Positions 7,735 to 14,773 of a DNA stretch of 25,305 bases are shown piece after piece. The translations under genes were made by a program, and so were the position numbers. The notes beneath the pieces were generated by a model. The model ran no database searches. It was not told the DNA's origin and saw only the letters and a program-made list of their open reading frames with translations. Source of the DNA: Magnetococcales bacterium (GTDB lineage: Bacteria; Pseudomonadota; Magnetococcia; Magnetococcales; DC0425bin3); contig JADGCJ010000042.1 of assembly GCA_015229045.1 (NCBI GenBank), forward strand, positions 1-25,305. The letters are read 5' to 3'. Positions within the stretch are counted from its first letter, which is position 1. Every line of letters begins with the position of its first letter.

Positions 7735-7987
7735 CATCGGCGAGGTGGCTGAGAAACAGCTACTCAGATTGGATCCCGTGGCAAGAAAACGGATCCTGAA
7801 TTACCTGACCGAGCGCATCGAAGGGTGCAAGAATCCCCGTCATTTTGGAGATGCGCTCAAAGGTGACAAGGTTGGGTGGTGGCGTTATCGCGTCGGTGAT
7901 TACCGCCTGTTGTGCAATATCCACGACGAACGGCTGGTTGTCCTGGTCATTGTCGTTGGCCACAGGCGGGAAGTTTACCGATCATAA
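7718..7987 (+). CDS. RelE/ParE-family toxin
   Basis: The 89-aa protein is a RelE-superfamily toxin. The strand-helix start (WRVDIGEVAEKQLLRLD) is followed by the diagnostic GDKVGWWRYRVGDYRLLC and a VVGHRREVYRS end. Length matches RelE (about 85-95). The start appears to be TTG at 7718, inside the antitoxin gene, because the encoded GWRVDIG matches the first strand of the family and GAAAGAGC precedes it. No better ATG start is visible. It is likely inactive until its antitoxin is degraded; whether it cuts mRNA (RelE) or poisons gyrase (ParE) cannot be told. Confidence 0.9.
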   Translation: MGWRVDIGEVAEKQLLRLDPVARKRILNYLTERIEGCKNPRHFGDALKGDKVGWWRYRVGDYRLLCNIHDERLVVLVIVVGHRREVYRS

Positions 7988-7993
7988 ACGGGA

Positions 7994-8311
7994 ATGGGAT
8001 ATAAAACAACAACAAATATTCTCAGCGCAGCATCAGGCATTGTCTTACCCTGGGTGCTTTATTTTCTATTGATCGTTGATATTCCTGGCAACCTGTTTGA
8101 CCCCATGGCGCGGGAAATGCTTTTGAGATTCTTTGGTTTTTATTATCTGTTCCTTATAATTGTAATCAAAATTTTGTTAAAGGTCATCTTGTTCAAATCA
8201 AAATTCTTTTTCAGAAAAATGATTCCTGAAAGTATCATGGTCGGCGCAATCCTGATTTTTCTTGCCAACACCCTGTTCTGGATCGTCATTGTGACAAAGG
8301 GTGGGGTATGA
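7994..8311 (+). CDS. small three-helix membrane protein of unknown function
   Basis: The 105-aa product is strongly hydrophobic, with about three membrane helices: residues about 13-32, 47-67 and 80-101. A basic loop (FKSKFFFRKM) lies between the second and third. I recognise no family. Its coding sequence is visibly more AT-rich than the neighbours, with frequent TTT, AAA and ATT codons, suggesting acquisition together with the toxin-antitoxin genes. It starts 6 bases after the RelE-type toxin stop with a weak GGGA ribosome site, so it may be cotranscribed with that module. The hemH gene converges 41 bases downstream. Confidence 0.6.
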   Translation: MGYKTTTNILSAASGIVLPWVLYFLLIVDIPGNLFDPMAREMLLRFFGFYYLFLIIVIKILLKVILFKSKFFFRKMIPESIMVGAILIFLANTLFWIVIVTKGGV

Positions 8312-8352
8312 GGAGATGAAACAAGGTGGTTGTTCACGGCCCTGTGATCTTG

Positions 8353-9342
8353 TCAGCCACTCCAACCCGCCAGCTCCTCTTTGACCAACTCCGTCAACGC
8401 GGCGAGCCAGAGGGGATGGTCATTCAGACAGGGAACGGTGTGGAATACCTGCCCGCCTGCCCGCAAAAAGATCTCCCGCCCCTGCCTGTCGATCTCTTCG
8501 AGGGTCTCCAGGCAGTCGGCGACGAACCCCGGACACGCCACAACCACCGAACGTATCCCCTCCCCCGGCAGCTCCGCCAATACCTTGGCCGTGGCGGGTT
8601 CCAGCCAGGACTCCCGACCAAAGCGCGACTGAAAAACCAGACGCCAGCGCGTTGCCGGAAAATTTAACTCCCGGGCCAAAAGCCGTGCCGTCTCCTGACA
8701 CTGGTCAGCGTAGGGGTCTCCCCCATCCACATGGCGCTGCGGCAAGCCGTGAAAAGAAAACAACACATAGGGAGATGTACCGGACTCCTTGTCAATCAGC
8801 GTCAGATGTTCCTGGATGCGGGCGGCCAAAGCTCTGATGTAGGACGACCGATTGTAAAACGGGGCGGCAAAACGCAAAGCCGGTTGACAACGTTGCGCCG
8901 CGATGACCTCCATCACGGCAGACTGCGTCGAGCCGGTGGTGGATGAGGCATACTGCGGATAGAGGGGAAACACCAACAGGCGTTCGACGCGGGTCTGGAT
9001 CACCTCCTGGAGGGCAGCAACCAGGGACGGTTGACCATAGCGCATGGTCAGGGTAACCGTGATATCGGCGGGGAGTGCGGCAACCACGGCCTGACTCTGC
9101 AAGCGCGAAAAATACAACAAAGGTGAAACCCCGTCCGGCCGCCAGATGTGCTGATAGAGAGCCGCCGAACGCGCCGGGCGGGTACGCAGGATGACACCAT
9201 GCAAAAGGGGCAACCAGAACAGGCGCGGAGCATCGACAACACGCGGATCAGAGAGAAATTCGCGCAGATAACGACGCACGGCAGGCGCGGTCGGTGCATC
9301 GGGGGTGCCCAATTGCGTGAGCAGAACGACAGTGGAGGTCAT
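8353..9342 (-). CDS. hemH: ferrochelatase
   Basis: The 329-aa enzyme inserts Fe(II) into protoporphyrin IX, the last step of haem synthesis, at the cytoplasmic face of the membrane. The start MTSTVVLLTQLGTPDAPT, the early YLREFLSDPRVV, the metal-site FSFHGLPQRHV and the late CPGFVADCLETLEEI are all diagnostic. Length fits bacterial HemH (about 320-340). The start is at 9342; the frame stays open upstream to 11013, but that extension has no family match and lies antisense to dsrN, so I reject it. It diverges from dsrN with 99 bases between starts. A haem gene beside the siroheme-modifying dsrN and the triheme dsrJ is a sensible context. Confidence 0.93.
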   Translation of the reverse strand: MTSTVVLLTQLGTPDAPTAPAVRRYLREFLSDPRVVDAPRLFWLPLLHGVILRTRPARSAALYQHIWRPDGVSPLLYFSRLQSQAVVAALPADITVTLTMRYGQPSLVAALQEVIQTRVERLLVFPLYPQYASSTTGSTQSAVMEVIAAQRCQPALRFAAPFYNRSSYIRALAARIQEHLTLIDKESGTSPYVLFSFHGLPQRHVDGGDPYADQCQETARLLARELNFPATRWRLVFQSRFGRESWLEPATAKVLAELPGEGIRSVVVACPGFVADCLETLEEIDRQGREIFLRAGGQVFHTVPCLNDHPLWLAALTELVKEELAGWSG

Positions 9343-9441
9343 GGCCGAATATCCTGGACCAATCTCAAGAAAATTTGCACGATGCACCCTGAACCCGAGT
9401 TGCAGTCGGTTACCTGGACACACGGAGCAGAAGAGAGAACC

Positions 9442-10839
9442 ATGAGAGAAAAAGCCACACCCCGCATCATGATCTCCGCCACCCGCAAGAGTTCTGGCAA
9501 AACCTTGCTCTCCCTGGGGCTGGCCGCCATTTTGACGCGACGCGGCCTGGCCGTCCAGACTTTCAAGAAGGGGCCGGATTTCATCGATCCCAAATGGCTG
9601 ACAGCCGCGACGGGTCGCGCCTGCGTCAACCTGGACTTTTACATCATGGGTGGCGAAAAAATCCATGGACTCTTTCAGCAGGGAGCCATCGGGGCCGATC
9701 TGTGTCTGGTCGAAGGCAACCATGGCCTGTTTGATGGCCAGGATCCCGAGGGGGGCGATTGCAGTGCCGCCCTGGCCCGCTGGCTGGAAACACCCGTGAT
9801 TCTCGTGGTGGATTGTCGCAATCTGGCCCGCAGCATCGCTCCTCTGGTCAGCGGCCATCTGCATTTTCCGGGCGGCGATGTCATTGCCGGTCTGATCCTG
9901 AACAATGTGGCCACACCCCGGCAGGAGGGTCGCCTGCGCACCGTCCTGGAGCGCTATTGTCCCTCGCCCATCATTGGCGTCCTGCCTCGATCCGAGGCGA
10001 TGGTCATCCATGAGCGCCACCTGGGCTTGGCCCCCACCGAAGAGGGATCCGGTCTGGAACGCACCATCGACCGGGTCTCCGGACATGTGGCCGAACACAT
10101 TGACGTGGAGGCCATCCTGAAGCTGGCGCAGCAAACCAATCCCCCGTCCTGGCGGGCACCTCCCCCTCTCCCTCCACCCCCGTCCGGTGCTGTCCGCTCC
10201 CGGATCCGGGTCGGCTTTGCGGCGGATCGGGCTTTTCACTTTTATTATCCGGAAAACCTCCAGGCCCTGCGCCAGCAGGGGGTCGACCTCATTCCCTTCA
10301 ACCTGCTGGAAGATAGAGAACCTCCTGATGTGGATGGACTCTTCATAGGTGGGGGCTTTCCGGAAATGTTCATGGAGGCCCTGACGACCAATCAGCCCAT
10401 GATGCAATCCCTGCGCAAAGCCGCCACCCGGGGAAAACCCATCTATGCCGAGTGTGGCGGACTCATGGTCCTGGCGGAAACCCTGAGTTGGGGAACGCAG
10501 GGTGTGCGCATGGCGGGTGTCCTGCCCATCGATGTGGTGATGGAGAAACGGCCTCAGGGGTATGGCTACATGGAGATTGAAGGCACCGGACAAACCCCCT
10601 GGCCTCCTCCGGGAGAGACCATCCGTTGCCATGAGTTCCACTATTCGCACATCACCCGCATCGGCAAGGGGGTGCGCTATGCCTATCGGGTACGACGCGG
10701 CACCGGCATCGATGGTCACCATGACGGCATGCTCTACCGCAACACCCTGGCCTCTTACGCCCATATTCACGTCGCCGGCGCCCCGGCGTGGGCGGAGTTT
10801 CTCGCCCGATTCTGGCGGAATGGGGCCTCGAATGGGTGA
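9442..10839 (+). CDS. dsrN: DsrN, cobyrinate a,c-diamide synthase-like siroheme amidase
   Basis: The 465-aa protein belongs to the CbiA/CobB amidotransferase family. In sulfur oxidisers DsrN is thought to amidate siroheme for dissimilatory sulfite reductase. The N-terminal ATP-binding part has the variant P-loop SATRKSSGKT (12-21) and KGPDFIDP. The C-terminal class I glutamine-amidotransferase part has IGGGFPEMF, nucleophile Cys338 in YAECGGLMVL, and His400 in CHEFHY. Length fits (about 450-470). I use the ATG at 9442 because the family match begins at once; an ATG at 9382 adds 20 residues. A cobalamin role (CbiA) is possible in principle, but no cob/cbi genes are here and the dsr genes follow. 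There is a 173-base leader before dsrE. Confidence 0.85.
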   Translation: MREKATPRIMISATRKSSGKTLLSLGLAAILTRRGLAVQTFKKGPDFIDPKWLTAATGRACVNLDFYIMGGEKIHGLFQQGAIGADLCLVEGNHGLFDGQDPEGGDCSAALARWLETPVILVVDCRNLARSIAPLVSGHLHFPGGDVIAGLILNNVATPRQEGRLRTVLERYCPSPIIGVLPRSEAMVIHERHLGLAPTEEGSGLERTIDRVSGHVAEHIDVEAILKLAQQTNPPSWRAPPPLPPPPSGAVRSRIRVGFAADRAFHFYYPENLQALRQQGVDLIPFNLLEDREPPDVDGLFIGGGFPEMFMEALTTNQPMMQSLRKAATRGKPIYAECGGLMVLAETLSWGTQGVRMAGVLPIDVVMEKRPQGYGYMEIEGTGQTPWPPPGETIRCHEFHYSHITRIGKGVRYAYRVRRGTGIDGHHDGMLYRNTLASYAHIHVAGAPAWAEFLARFWRNGASNG

Positions 10840-10937
10840 AAAGCTTGGGGAAGTGATTTTTAGCCTTGTTCCAATATTATGAAATCGTGATATCCTGATA
10901 TTCATTTTCAGGCAGGGGGTTGAACTCGACCATCGTC

Positions 10938-10954
10938 GGGCCGATTTTCGGCCC
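10938..10954 (+). promoter_or_regulatory. hairpin in the dsrE leader
   Basis: GGGCCGA-TTT-TCGGCCC is a perfect 7-bp stem with a 3-base loop, 59 bases before the dsrE start. No T-run follows, so it looks more like an mRNA-stabilising, processing or attenuation structure than a terminator. The rest of the 10840-11012 gap is AT-rich around 10869-10912 with TATTAT and repeated GATAT motifs, a possible promoter zone without a clear -35. Confidence 0.45.
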
Positions 10955-11012
10955 TGCGTGGGGGGGAGCGAAGCCTCTTCGGGTCCCGTAACCGGAAGGA
11001 GTCTGGACAGCA

Positions 11013-11369
11013 ATGAAACTCGCGGTTCTCATCTACGAAGGTCCATACAATCACGAGGCCTCTGACAGCGCCTATAATTTCATCCAGGCGGTCTTGGCCA
11101 AAGGGCACGAAATCCAGGGGATTTTCTTCTATCACGACGGGGTCTACAACGTGACCAAGCTGATGGAACCTCCCCAGGATGACCGGCATATCGCCAACCG
11201 CTGGTCGGAGCTGGGTGCCAAGGGCATCGATATTGTCGTTTGCATTGCCGCTGCCAAACGCCGGGGGATCGTGGACGATGTTCTGGTGCCCAACGTGCGT
11301 ATTTCCGGCCTGGGACAACTCACCATGATGGCCATCGAGGCGGAACGCCTGGTGGTGTTTGGGGACTGA
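11013..11369 (+). CDS. dsrE: DsrE, sulfurtransferase subunit of DsrEFH
   Basis: The 118-aa cytoplasmic protein forms the hexameric DsrE2F2H2 sulfur carrier with the next two genes, relating to TusD of the TusBCD system. It starts MKLAVLIYEGPYNHEASD and has FFYHDGVYN. Cys77 in VVCIAAAKRRG corresponds to the sulfur-carrying cysteine near position 78 of the A. vinosum protein. The catalytic cysteine is the main marker that separates DsrE from DsrF. A GGAAGGAG ribosome site precedes the ATG. It begins a close set dsrE-F-H-J-O-P. Confidence 0.93.
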   Translation: MKLAVLIYEGPYNHEASDSAYNFIQAVLAKGHEIQGIFFYHDGVYNVTKLMEPPQDDRHIANRWSELGAKGIDIVVCIAAAKRRGIVDDVLVPNVRISGLGQLTMMAIEAERLVVFGD

Positions 11370-11389
11370 TCGGGAAAGGAACAGACAAG

Positions 11390-11791
11390 ATGGCCAGCGA
11401 CGTCAAAAAAATCATGTTTACCGTGCGCAAACCTCCGCATGGCAGCATTTATGTCTACGAAGGACTCGAAGTCAAATTGATCATGGCCGCCTACGATGCC
11501 GACATCTCCGTCGTCTTCATTGATGACGGCGTCTACGCCATGCGCGCCGACCAGAATACCGACGACCTTGGCATCAAGGGGTTTGCCAAGACCTACGGCG
11601 TGTTGGTCGACTATGAAATCAGCAAGGTCTATGTCGATCGGCACTCCATGGAGGAGCGGGGACTCACCGAGGAGGACCTGCTCGTCATCGGCGAGGACGA
11701 AGAGACGGAAGAGCCTCTGCGGCCCAAGATGATCGACACCGCCGAAATCGCCGCCATGATGGCCGAACAACACAATATTCTCTGCTTTTGA
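11390..11791 (+). CDS. dsrF: DsrF, subunit of DsrEFH sulfurtransferase
   Basis: The 133-aa protein is the TusC-like structural partner in the DsrEFH complex. The start KKIMFTVRKPPHGSIYVYEG and the central FIDDGVYAMRADQNT are family hallmarks. The C-terminus, IAAMMAEQHNILCF, matches the DsrF end. GGAAAGGA lies before the ATG. It lies 20 bases after dsrE and 30 before dsrH. Confidence 0.93.
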   Translation: MASDVKKIMFTVRKPPHGSIYVYEGLEVKLIMAAYDADISVVFIDDGVYAMRADQNTDDLGIKGFAKTYGVLVDYEISKVYVDRHSMEERGLTEEDLLVIGEDEETEEPLRPKMIDTAEIAAMMAEQHNILCF

Positions 11792-11821
11792 CCGAATCCG
11801 AACGAGAAGGGACTACCGATC

Positions 11822-12115
11822 ATGCTGCACACAGTCAATAAATCCCCTTTTCAGAACAGCTCCCTGGAGAGCTGCTTGCGTTTCGTGCTCCCTGGTGATG
11901 TCATCCTGTTGTTGGAGGATGGCGCCATTGCCGCCGCTGCCGGGACTGCCAAATCCAGCCTGATCGAAGGGATACTGAAGAAGAACAGCGTCTATGTCAT
12001 CGGTGCCGACCTCAAGGCCAGAGGTTTGACCCAAACGATCAAAGGTGTCCAGGTGACCGATTATGCCGGTTTCGTCGATCTGGTGGAAAAACACAAAACA
12101 CACGCCTGGTTGTGA
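11822..12115 (+). CDS. dsrH: DsrH, subunit of DsrEFH sulfurtransferase
   Basis: The 97-aa protein is the TusB-like third subunit. It starts MLHTVNKSPFQNSSLESCLR, where Cys18 matches the conserved cysteine near position 20 of DsrH. It continues with GDVILLLEDGAIAA and ends with HKTHAWL, the typical aromatic tail. AAGGGA precedes the ATG. In the A. vinosum operon dsrC follows dsrH; here the next gene is dsrJ after a 102-base gap. Confidence 0.92.
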   Translation: MLHTVNKSPFQNSSLESCLRFVLPGDVILLLEDGAIAAAAGTAKSSLIEGILKKNSVYVIGADLKARGLTQTIKGVQVTDYAGFVDLVEKHKTHAWL

Positions 12116-12126
12116 CGTCCGCATGA

Positions 12127-12172
12127 GAATCGCCATGTCCTTTCCACTGCAAATATGGAAAGCGAATCGCCA
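12127..12172. repeat. short direct repeat and hairpin in the dsrH-dsrJ gap
   Basis: GAATCGCCA occurs twice, at 12127-12135 and 12164-12172. Between the copies CTTTCCA (12140-12146) and TGGAAAG (12156-12162) form a 7-bp stem with a 9-base loop. No T-run follows. The structure sits at the place where dsrC, dsrM, dsrK and dsrL would be expected. It could be a deletion scar or an mRNA element, and may be chance. Confidence 0.5.
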
Positions 12173-12217
12173 CACCAGGGCGGCTGGTCCGATGATTGCG
12201 CATGAGGAGGGGTTGAT

Positions 12218-12565
12218 GTGGTTTTACTACGAACAGTGATGATCGTCTTGGCACTCTGCGCGGTTGGCAGCGCCTTGGCCGGTGACCATGCCGCCGATGA
12301 TCTGCTCTTGGCGAACGGCGATGTCCGTCTGCAAAAACCCAAAGGAAACAACTGCATCAGACCGACTGAGTGGATGCGGCGTAACCATATGGATTTCTTG
12401 ATGCACAAACGGGCCGTGACAGTCCGGGAGGGGGCACGCATGCGGAGCGAGAGTCTGACGCAATGCCAGAGCTGCCACCCCAGCCGGGAGCAGTTCTGCG
12501 ACCGATGCCATGATTATGTGGGTGTGGAACCGAACTGCTTTGAGTGCCACATCTACCCCGAATGA
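12218..12565 (+). CDS. dsrJ: DsrJ, triheme cytochrome c of the DsrMKJOP complex
   Basis: The 115-aa periplasmic cytochrome is tethered by an N-terminal hydrophobic segment (5-22) that is typically uncleaved in DsrJ. It has exactly three haem-binding motifs: CQSCH (83-87), CDRCH (94-98) and CFECH (107-111). Cys46, in GNNCIRPTEWMRRNHMDF, aligns with the conserved Cys46 of A. vinosum DsrJ that can serve as an axial haem ligand. The start is GTG at 12218, 5 bases after GAGGAGGGG; the ATG at 12216 is in another frame and stops after seven codons. It would pass electrons with DsrO and DsrP. Its normal partners dsrM and dsrK are not in the window. Confidence 0.92.
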   Translation: MVLLRTVMIVLALCAVGSALAGDHAADDLLLANGDVRLQKPKGNNCIRPTEWMRRNHMDFLMHKRAVTVREGARMRSESLTQCQSCHPSREQFCDRCHDYVGVEPNCFECHIYPE

Positions 12566-12591
12566 CCGCCAACCCACAGGAACAAGAAGCC

Positions 12592-13326
12592 ATGACGATG
12601 GACAGAAGAACGGTTCTCGGAATGGGCGGCGCGGCTGCCGTCGGCGTCCTGTTGGCGCCGGGTGTCCAGTTGATTGCCGCCCCTCCCAACGAAACAGCTG
12701 CCGCTGGCGCCAACCGCTGGGCCATGCTGGTGGATATCAATCAGTGCACTCCATCCTGCACCGCCTGCCTCGATGCCTGCCGCCAGGAAAACAACGTCCC
12801 GCTGTTCGGAGATCCCGCCCGGGATATCCACTGGATCCGTAAAGTGGAAATCCAGGACAAGGAGCGTCGTCGGCCCCCGCTTACCCTTCCCGTACTGTGC
12901 AATCACTGCGAACACCCTCCCTGCGTCCATGTCTGCCCGACGTCGGCCTCTTTCATACGCAAGGATGGCATCGTTTTGATTGATGAACATCGCTGCATCG
13001 GCTGTCGCTACTGCATGATCGCCTGCCCCTACAAGGCGCGTTCCCTGGTCTATTTTCCGACCAAGCCCACGAAAACGAGCAATCCTCGGGTGCCCATCCG
13101 GGCCAAGGGGGTTGTGGAAAAGTGTACCTTCTGCGTCCATCGCGTGGACGATGGCCAACTGCCGGCCTGCGTCGAGACCTGCCAGCAGTCGGGCAAAGGC
13201 GCCATGCTGTTTGGCGATATCAACGACCCGCAGTCCGAGATTTCCCAACGGGTGAAAACCCTGCGAACCGAAACCATTCGGGCCGACCTGGGTTTGAAAC
13301 CCCATGTTCACTATCAGGGATTGTAG
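12592..13326 (+). CDS. dsrO: DsrO, periplasmic iron-sulfur subunit of DsrMKJOP
   Basis: The 244-aa protein binds several [4Fe-4S] clusters and relays electrons in the periplasm. It starts MTMDRRTVLGMGGAAA, a Tat signal with twin arginines at 5-6, consistent with export of a folded cofactor protein. Cysteine groups in order are CTPSCTACLDAC, CNHCEHPPCVHVCP, CIGCRYCMIACP and CTFCVHRVDD...CVETC, the ferredoxin-like pattern of the NrfC/DmsB family. The ATG at 12592 places the Tat motif at the N-terminus and has AGGA upstream. An alternative ATG at 12562 overlaps the dsrJ stop (ATGA) and would suggest translational coupling. Confidence 0.92.
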   Translation: MTMDRRTVLGMGGAAAVGVLLAPGVQLIAAPPNETAAAGANRWAMLVDINQCTPSCTACLDACRQENNVPLFGDPARDIHWIRKVEIQDKERRRPPLTLPVLCNHCEHPPCVHVCPTSASFIRKDGIVLIDEHRCIGCRYCMIACPYKARSLVYFPTKPTKTSNPRVPIRAKGVVEKCTFCVHRVDDGQLPACVETCQQSGKGAMLFGDINDPQSEISQRVKTLRTETIRADLGLKPHVHYQGL

Positions 13327-13335
13327 GGACGCACC

Positions 13336-14529
13336 ATGATCAGCAACTATACCGCCATCGAAGGACAATCCTTCCGCTACTGGATCCTCCTGGGCATCCT
13401 GGGGGGATTCTTTCTCCTGGGCTTCGGCGCCTTCGTCTACATGGAGGTGTACGGTCACGGCGTCAGCAACATGAACAACCAGGTGGTCTGGGGAGCACCC
13501 CATGTGTTCGCCATTGCCCTGTTGGTCATGGCTTCGGGTGCCCTCAACCTTGCCTCCATGGCCACGGTCTTCGCCGCGAAGCACTACAAGCAGTTTCGCC
13601 GTTTTTCCGCCTTTACCGCCATTGTGCTGCTGGTGGGGGGATTGACGGTCCTGCTGCTCGACCTGGGCAGACCCGACCGACTTCTCCTGACCATGATCTA
13701 CATGAACTTCCGCTCCATGTTCACCTGGAATGTCTTTCTCTATTCCGGATTTACGGTCCTGTGTTTCCTCTATCTGTGGTCGATGTTCGAGCATGAGAAG
13801 TATGTCAAGATTGCCGGCAGCGCCGCCTTTTTCGGGCGTCTGGTGTTGACCACCGGCACGGGGTCGATTTTTGGCGTCATCCATGCGCGTGAGGTGTTTC
13901 ATTCCGCCATCACCGCACCGACCTTCATCGCCGTCTCACTGACCTCCGGCACCTCGATTTGTCTCATGCTGCTCGTGGCGACGTTTCATTACACGGGTCG
14001 CGGCATGGACATGCGTCTGGTGCACGGCATGCGCAACATGCTCGCCTTTTTCACCATGCTTGTGTTCTACCTGTTCGTGGTGGAGAAATTTACCAAATAC
14101 TACTCGCCGGCCTACTATGACGTGGAAAACTGGATCCTGGGAGGGCCTTTCAGCGGGCTCTACTGGGGCGGTGTCATCGTCCTGGGTTTGCTGGCTCCTC
14201 TCGTCATTCTGTTCAATCCGCAATCGGGCAACAGCCTGGGTGGCATCATGGCGGCGGCGGCTCTCTCCATACTGGGGGAGTTTGCCTTCATTGCCCATGT
14301 TCTCATCGCGGGGCAGAGCTATCCCTTGCAGCTTTTTCCGGGTCATGAAACCTCCAGCATCTTCCTGGATGGTCAGTCGGCGGTCTACTCCCCAAGCCTG
14401 GTTGAACTTCTCCTGGGTCTGGGGGGGGTTGCTCTGGCGGGAATCCTCTACCTGTTGGGCATCCGCTTCTTTCGTCTGTTGCCGAAAAAGGCCGTCGCGC
14501 CTGACGATTGGCACCCCTGGAACCCTTGA
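13336..14529 (+). CDS. dsrP: DsrP, NrfD-like membrane subunit of DsrMKJOP
   Basis: The 397-aa integral membrane protein of the NrfD/PsrC family has about ten hydrophobic helices and exchanges electrons with the quinone pool. It begins with the NrfD-like WILLGILGGFFLLGFGAF segment. It keeps the VVWGAPHVFAIALLVMASGA and LDLGRPDR stretches typical of DsrP/HybB-type subunits. The last helix ends before KKAVAPDDWHPWNP. It follows dsrO by 9 bases with a GGGA ribosome site. It is the last gene before a strong terminator. Confidence 0.93.
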   Translation: MISNYTAIEGQSFRYWILLGILGGFFLLGFGAFVYMEVYGHGVSNMNNQVVWGAPHVFAIALLVMASGALNLASMATVFAAKHYKQFRRFSAFTAIVLLVGGLTVLLLDLGRPDRLLLTMIYMNFRSMFTWNVFLYSGFTVLCFLYLWSMFEHEKYVKIAGSAAFFGRLVLTTGTGSIFGVIHAREVFHSAITAPTFIAVSLTSGTSICLMLLVATFHYTGRGMDMRLVHGMRNMLAFFTMLVFYLFVVEKFTKYYSPAYYDVENWILGGPFSGLYWGGVIVLGLLAPLVILFNPQSGNSLGGIMAAAALSILGEFAFIAHVLIAGQSYPLQLFPGHETSSIFLDGQSAVYSPSLVELLLGLGGVALAGILYLLGIRFFRLLPKKAVAPDDWHPWNP

Positions 14530-14564
14530 CTCTTTGCCGATCTTGCCCTGGAGCATTTTTGTCA

Positions 14565-14598
14565 CCCCTTTCCCTCACCGGGAAAGGGGTTTGTTTTT
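14565..14598 (+). terminator. rho-independent terminator after dsrP
   Basis: CCCCTTTCCC-TCACC-GGGAAAGGGG is a perfect 10-bp stem with a 5-base loop, followed by TTTGTTTTT. It lies 35 bases after the dsrP stop and cleanly separates the dsr genes from the gsp genes. Confidence 0.93.
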
Positions 14599-14670
14599 AT
14601 GGGGTTGATCCGCCATAAAATCTTCCTCTGAGGGAAAAAAGTGGCGGGGGTAGGAAATTGGCGCAATCCA

Positions 14671-14679
14671 TGCGATAAT
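14671..14679 (+). promoter_or_regulatory. candidate extended -10 promoter for gspC
   Basis: TGCGATAAT resembles an extended -10 element (TGn plus GATAAT), about 95 bases before gspC and after the dsr terminator. No good -35 is present at 17 bases, as can occur with extended -10 promoters. The rest of the 14530-14773 gap shows nothing else. Confidence 0.3.
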
Positions 14680-14773
14680 CCCTCGTTTGTGGAACAATGA
14701 GCGCCTCTTTCAAGAAAAACGGCGATATCGGGCAGTGGCGAAAAGCGCCGGAGTGCCATCAGGAACCAACGTG

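Noticed and set aside
8353..11013. Continuous 886-codon minus-strand frame covering hemH and the antisense of dsrN
   Set aside because: Only the last 329 codons match a protein family (ferrochelatase). The upstream part is antisense to the well-supported dsrN and is open because of GC-rich codon bias.
12553..13902. 449-codon minus-strand frame antisense to dsrO and dsrP
   Set aside because: It has no family motifs, and both plus-strand genes are unmistakable. It is a shadow frame.
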